Below, piece after piece: positions 62,800 through 64,000 of a DNA stretch of 64,000 nt. Positions within the stretch are counted from its first letter, which is position 1. Every line of letters starts with the position of its first letter. The position numbers were made by a program, and so were the translations under genes. Where the stretch lies: assembly GCA_902768665.1 (NCBI GenBank), contig CACXMA010000001.1:124001-188000 (forward strand). Reading direction: 5' to 3'. A model generated the notes under the pieces. That model was not told where the DNA came from, made no database searches, and saw nothing but the letters and a program-made list of their open reading frames with translations. The stretch is from an uncultured Bacteroidia bacterium (GTDB taxonomy: Bacteria > Bacteroidota > Bacteroidia > Bacteroidales > UBA932).

Positions 62800-64000
62800 C
62801 GATATAGTGGGTGGCCGTGTCGATGGAGAGCAATCCACCGGATGCGGCGGCTTCTTCCCGGAGCACCAGGATGGCGTTCTCGTTGTCTACCAGTTCGTTA
62901 AATAGCAGACGCGGCGTCTCGTTCCACTCCAGCAGCGGGTTGGTAAGGCCGGTATAGGAGTCGACGCGCTGGTTGGTGGCGAGGTATTCGCTCACGGCGA
63001 GCGTCACGGTCCGGGACGCCCAGTCGCCGGTCCATTTCTTCTTCTCGTAGATCACCGTTCCGTCTTTTCGGAGCGAGGACACGGCGTAGTTGCTGAAATA
63101 GCAGTCGATGCCGGTCATGCTCGTGAACAGGCTCTCGCCGGCGCTTGTCACCGAATACTCCAGCACGCGAAGCAACTCCTCATACGTCAGTTTATACACG
63201 TATGTGAGGTTGTTGAAGGGGAACATTTCATAGACATTGGCGACGGTAATGTTCCTTCGGGACTGTCCGTCCAGCGGGAACTGGGTCCGCACGCCGCCGC
63301 CGTTGACAAAGGCGACGTCGGCCTCTCCGACGCGGCGGAGAATGTCGCACATCCAGTTGGCCATGGTGCAGGACCGCCCACCGCTGCCGCTGATGCTGTA
63401 GGTGGTGGCGCCGGTGGTAATGTAGCCGAGCACCGACGTGGTCTGCTCCTCCGTTTCGGCCAGGGCCCGGTCGGACACGGCGATAATGTCCTCCTCCAGA
63501 TCGTTGGCGTTCTGCCCGGGCGAAGTGCGCCGGTCACGGACCGAATCTACGAGGACGATATTCGGCCAGGTGACGCCGGAGAAGGTGATTCCGCCGTTCT
63601 TTTCCTTGACGATGAAGGACAGATTGGCCCGGGCGAAATGCTCGCCGTACCGGCCGCCCTGCAGATAGGGAATGCCCGAGCCGGCCGTCCCGGAAAGGGA
63701 CTGGTGGCTGTGGCCGCCCAGCACAAGGTCGATCGCTGAGTTTGGTCCGAGCTTCTCGGCGGCCCGGTCGGCGGCTCCGTGGATCAGCAGGACGGTTGCA
63801 TCGCACCGGCCGCTGGATTCCAGCTCTGCGGCGATGCGCCCGGCAATCGTATAGTCCTCATTGATGCTGTACCCCATGCCCGTGAACTTCGAGGTCATGA
63901 TGCTGCTGGCGTAGTCGACCGCGAAGCCGATGATGCCGATCCGGACGGGAATCCCCGCCCCTTTGGCGTTGGTGGCCGTTTTTTCGACGATGACATAGTC
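62792..64000 (-). CDS. 5'-nucleotidase/2',3'-cyclic phosphodiesterase-type metallophosphatase (5' end outside the window)
   Basis: The frame stays open to base 64000, so the N-terminus and the first metal motifs are missing. 402 residues are present. LLIHGAADRAAEK and LVLGGHSHQS are the last metal-binding motifs of the phosphoesterase domain. The C-terminal 5'-nucleotidase domain follows, with NWMCDILRRVGEADVAFVNGG, GGVRTQFP and VYEMFPFNNLTYVYKLTYEEL-LRVLEYS, as in UshA. Normally periplasmic or surface attached, releasing nucleosides and phosphate. Confidence 0.9.
   Translation of the reverse strand, partial: DYVIVEKTATNAKGAGIPVRIGIIGFAVDYASSIMTSKFTGMGYSINEDYTIAGRIAAELESSGRCDATVLLIHGAADRAAEKLGPNSAIDLVLGGHSHQSLSGTAGSGIPYLQGGRYGEHFARANLSFIVKEKNGGITFSGVTWPNIVLVDSVRDRRTSPGQNANDLEEDIIAVSDRALAETEEQTTSVLGYITTGATTYSISGSGGRSCTMANWMCDILRRVGEADVAFVNGGGVRTQFPLDGQSRRNITVANVYEMFPFNNLTYVYKLTYEELLRVLEYSVTSAGESLFTSMTGIDCYFSNYAVSSLRKDGTVIYEKKKWTGDWASRTVTLAVSEYLATNQRVDSYTGLTNPLLEWNETPRLLFNELVDNENAILVLREEAAASGGLLSIDTATHYIAI

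Overview
The window is a GC-rich stretch of a Bacteroidales (Bacteroidota) chromosome. This rests on SusC/SusD pairs, fimbrillin-like and BACON-domain lipoproteins, a fused FeoA-FeoB, an S46 peptidase, and repeated TTG-N19/20-TAnnTTTG promoters, the Bacteroidota sigma-ABfr type. The genus cannot be fixed from sequence alone; a host-associated gut lineage is likely because the main locus targets sialylated, mucin-type glycoproteins.

Layout. 0.1-1.9 kb: S46 dipeptidyl-peptidase (DPP7 type). 1.9-19.5 kb: a glycoprotein utilization locus with a divergent GH31 (alpha-GalNAc-ase-like) glycosidase, SusC, SusD, a discoidin-domain surface lipoprotein, an M60 mucinase-like peptidase and a very large sialidase with fimbrillin-like N-terminal domains. 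A two-domain sialate O-acetylesterase lies at 29.5-31.2 kb. 19.6-22.8 kb: housekeeping genes rimM, rpsP, tRNA-Leu, an MsrA-fRMsr fusion and a creatininase-family hydrolase. 22.9-28.0 kb and 33.8-35.8 kb: AT-richer islands with three fimbrillin-like surface lipoproteins, each preceded by a gene for a 46-47 aa peptide. Two of these pairs are divergent and share a symmetric inverted repeat. 28.1-29.4 kb: a putative ART-type toxin with an HTH partner. 31.2-33.6 kb: feoAB. 35.9-41.9 kb: a TPR-LuxR membrane regulator, small envelope proteins, a Reg_prop histidine kinase and its NarL-type regulator. 42.0-44.2 kb: tRNA-Gln and tRNA-Met, the latter carrying a 2-kb decayed integrative element bounded by 25-bp direct repeats. 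44.2-50.5 kb: NhaC-type antiporter, queH, lolA-like gene, DAACS symporter, a hemerythrin-LuxR regulator and a YefM/YoeB module. 50.6-54.8 kb: ispF, a second TPR-LuxR regulator and three lipoproteins. 55.0-64.0 kb: mutL, rhomboid, sua5, rsmE, phosphoesterase, nitroreductase, radA and a 5'-nucleotidase cut by the window edge.

How it fits together. The 1.9-31 kb genes can be read as one surface programme: M60 peptidase cuts O-glycosylated protein, esterase and sialidase remove sialic acid caps, GH31 removes alpha-linked sugars, SusCD imports products, and DPP7 trims peptides in the periplasm. Two observations stand out. First, small palindromic repeats sit in frame inside RimM, MsrA-fRMsr and RsmE, resembling the protein-coding palindromic elements known from Rickettsia. 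Second, a recurring pair of short peptide plus fimbrillin-like lipoprotein occurs three times, with a symmetric inverted repeat between two divergent copies.
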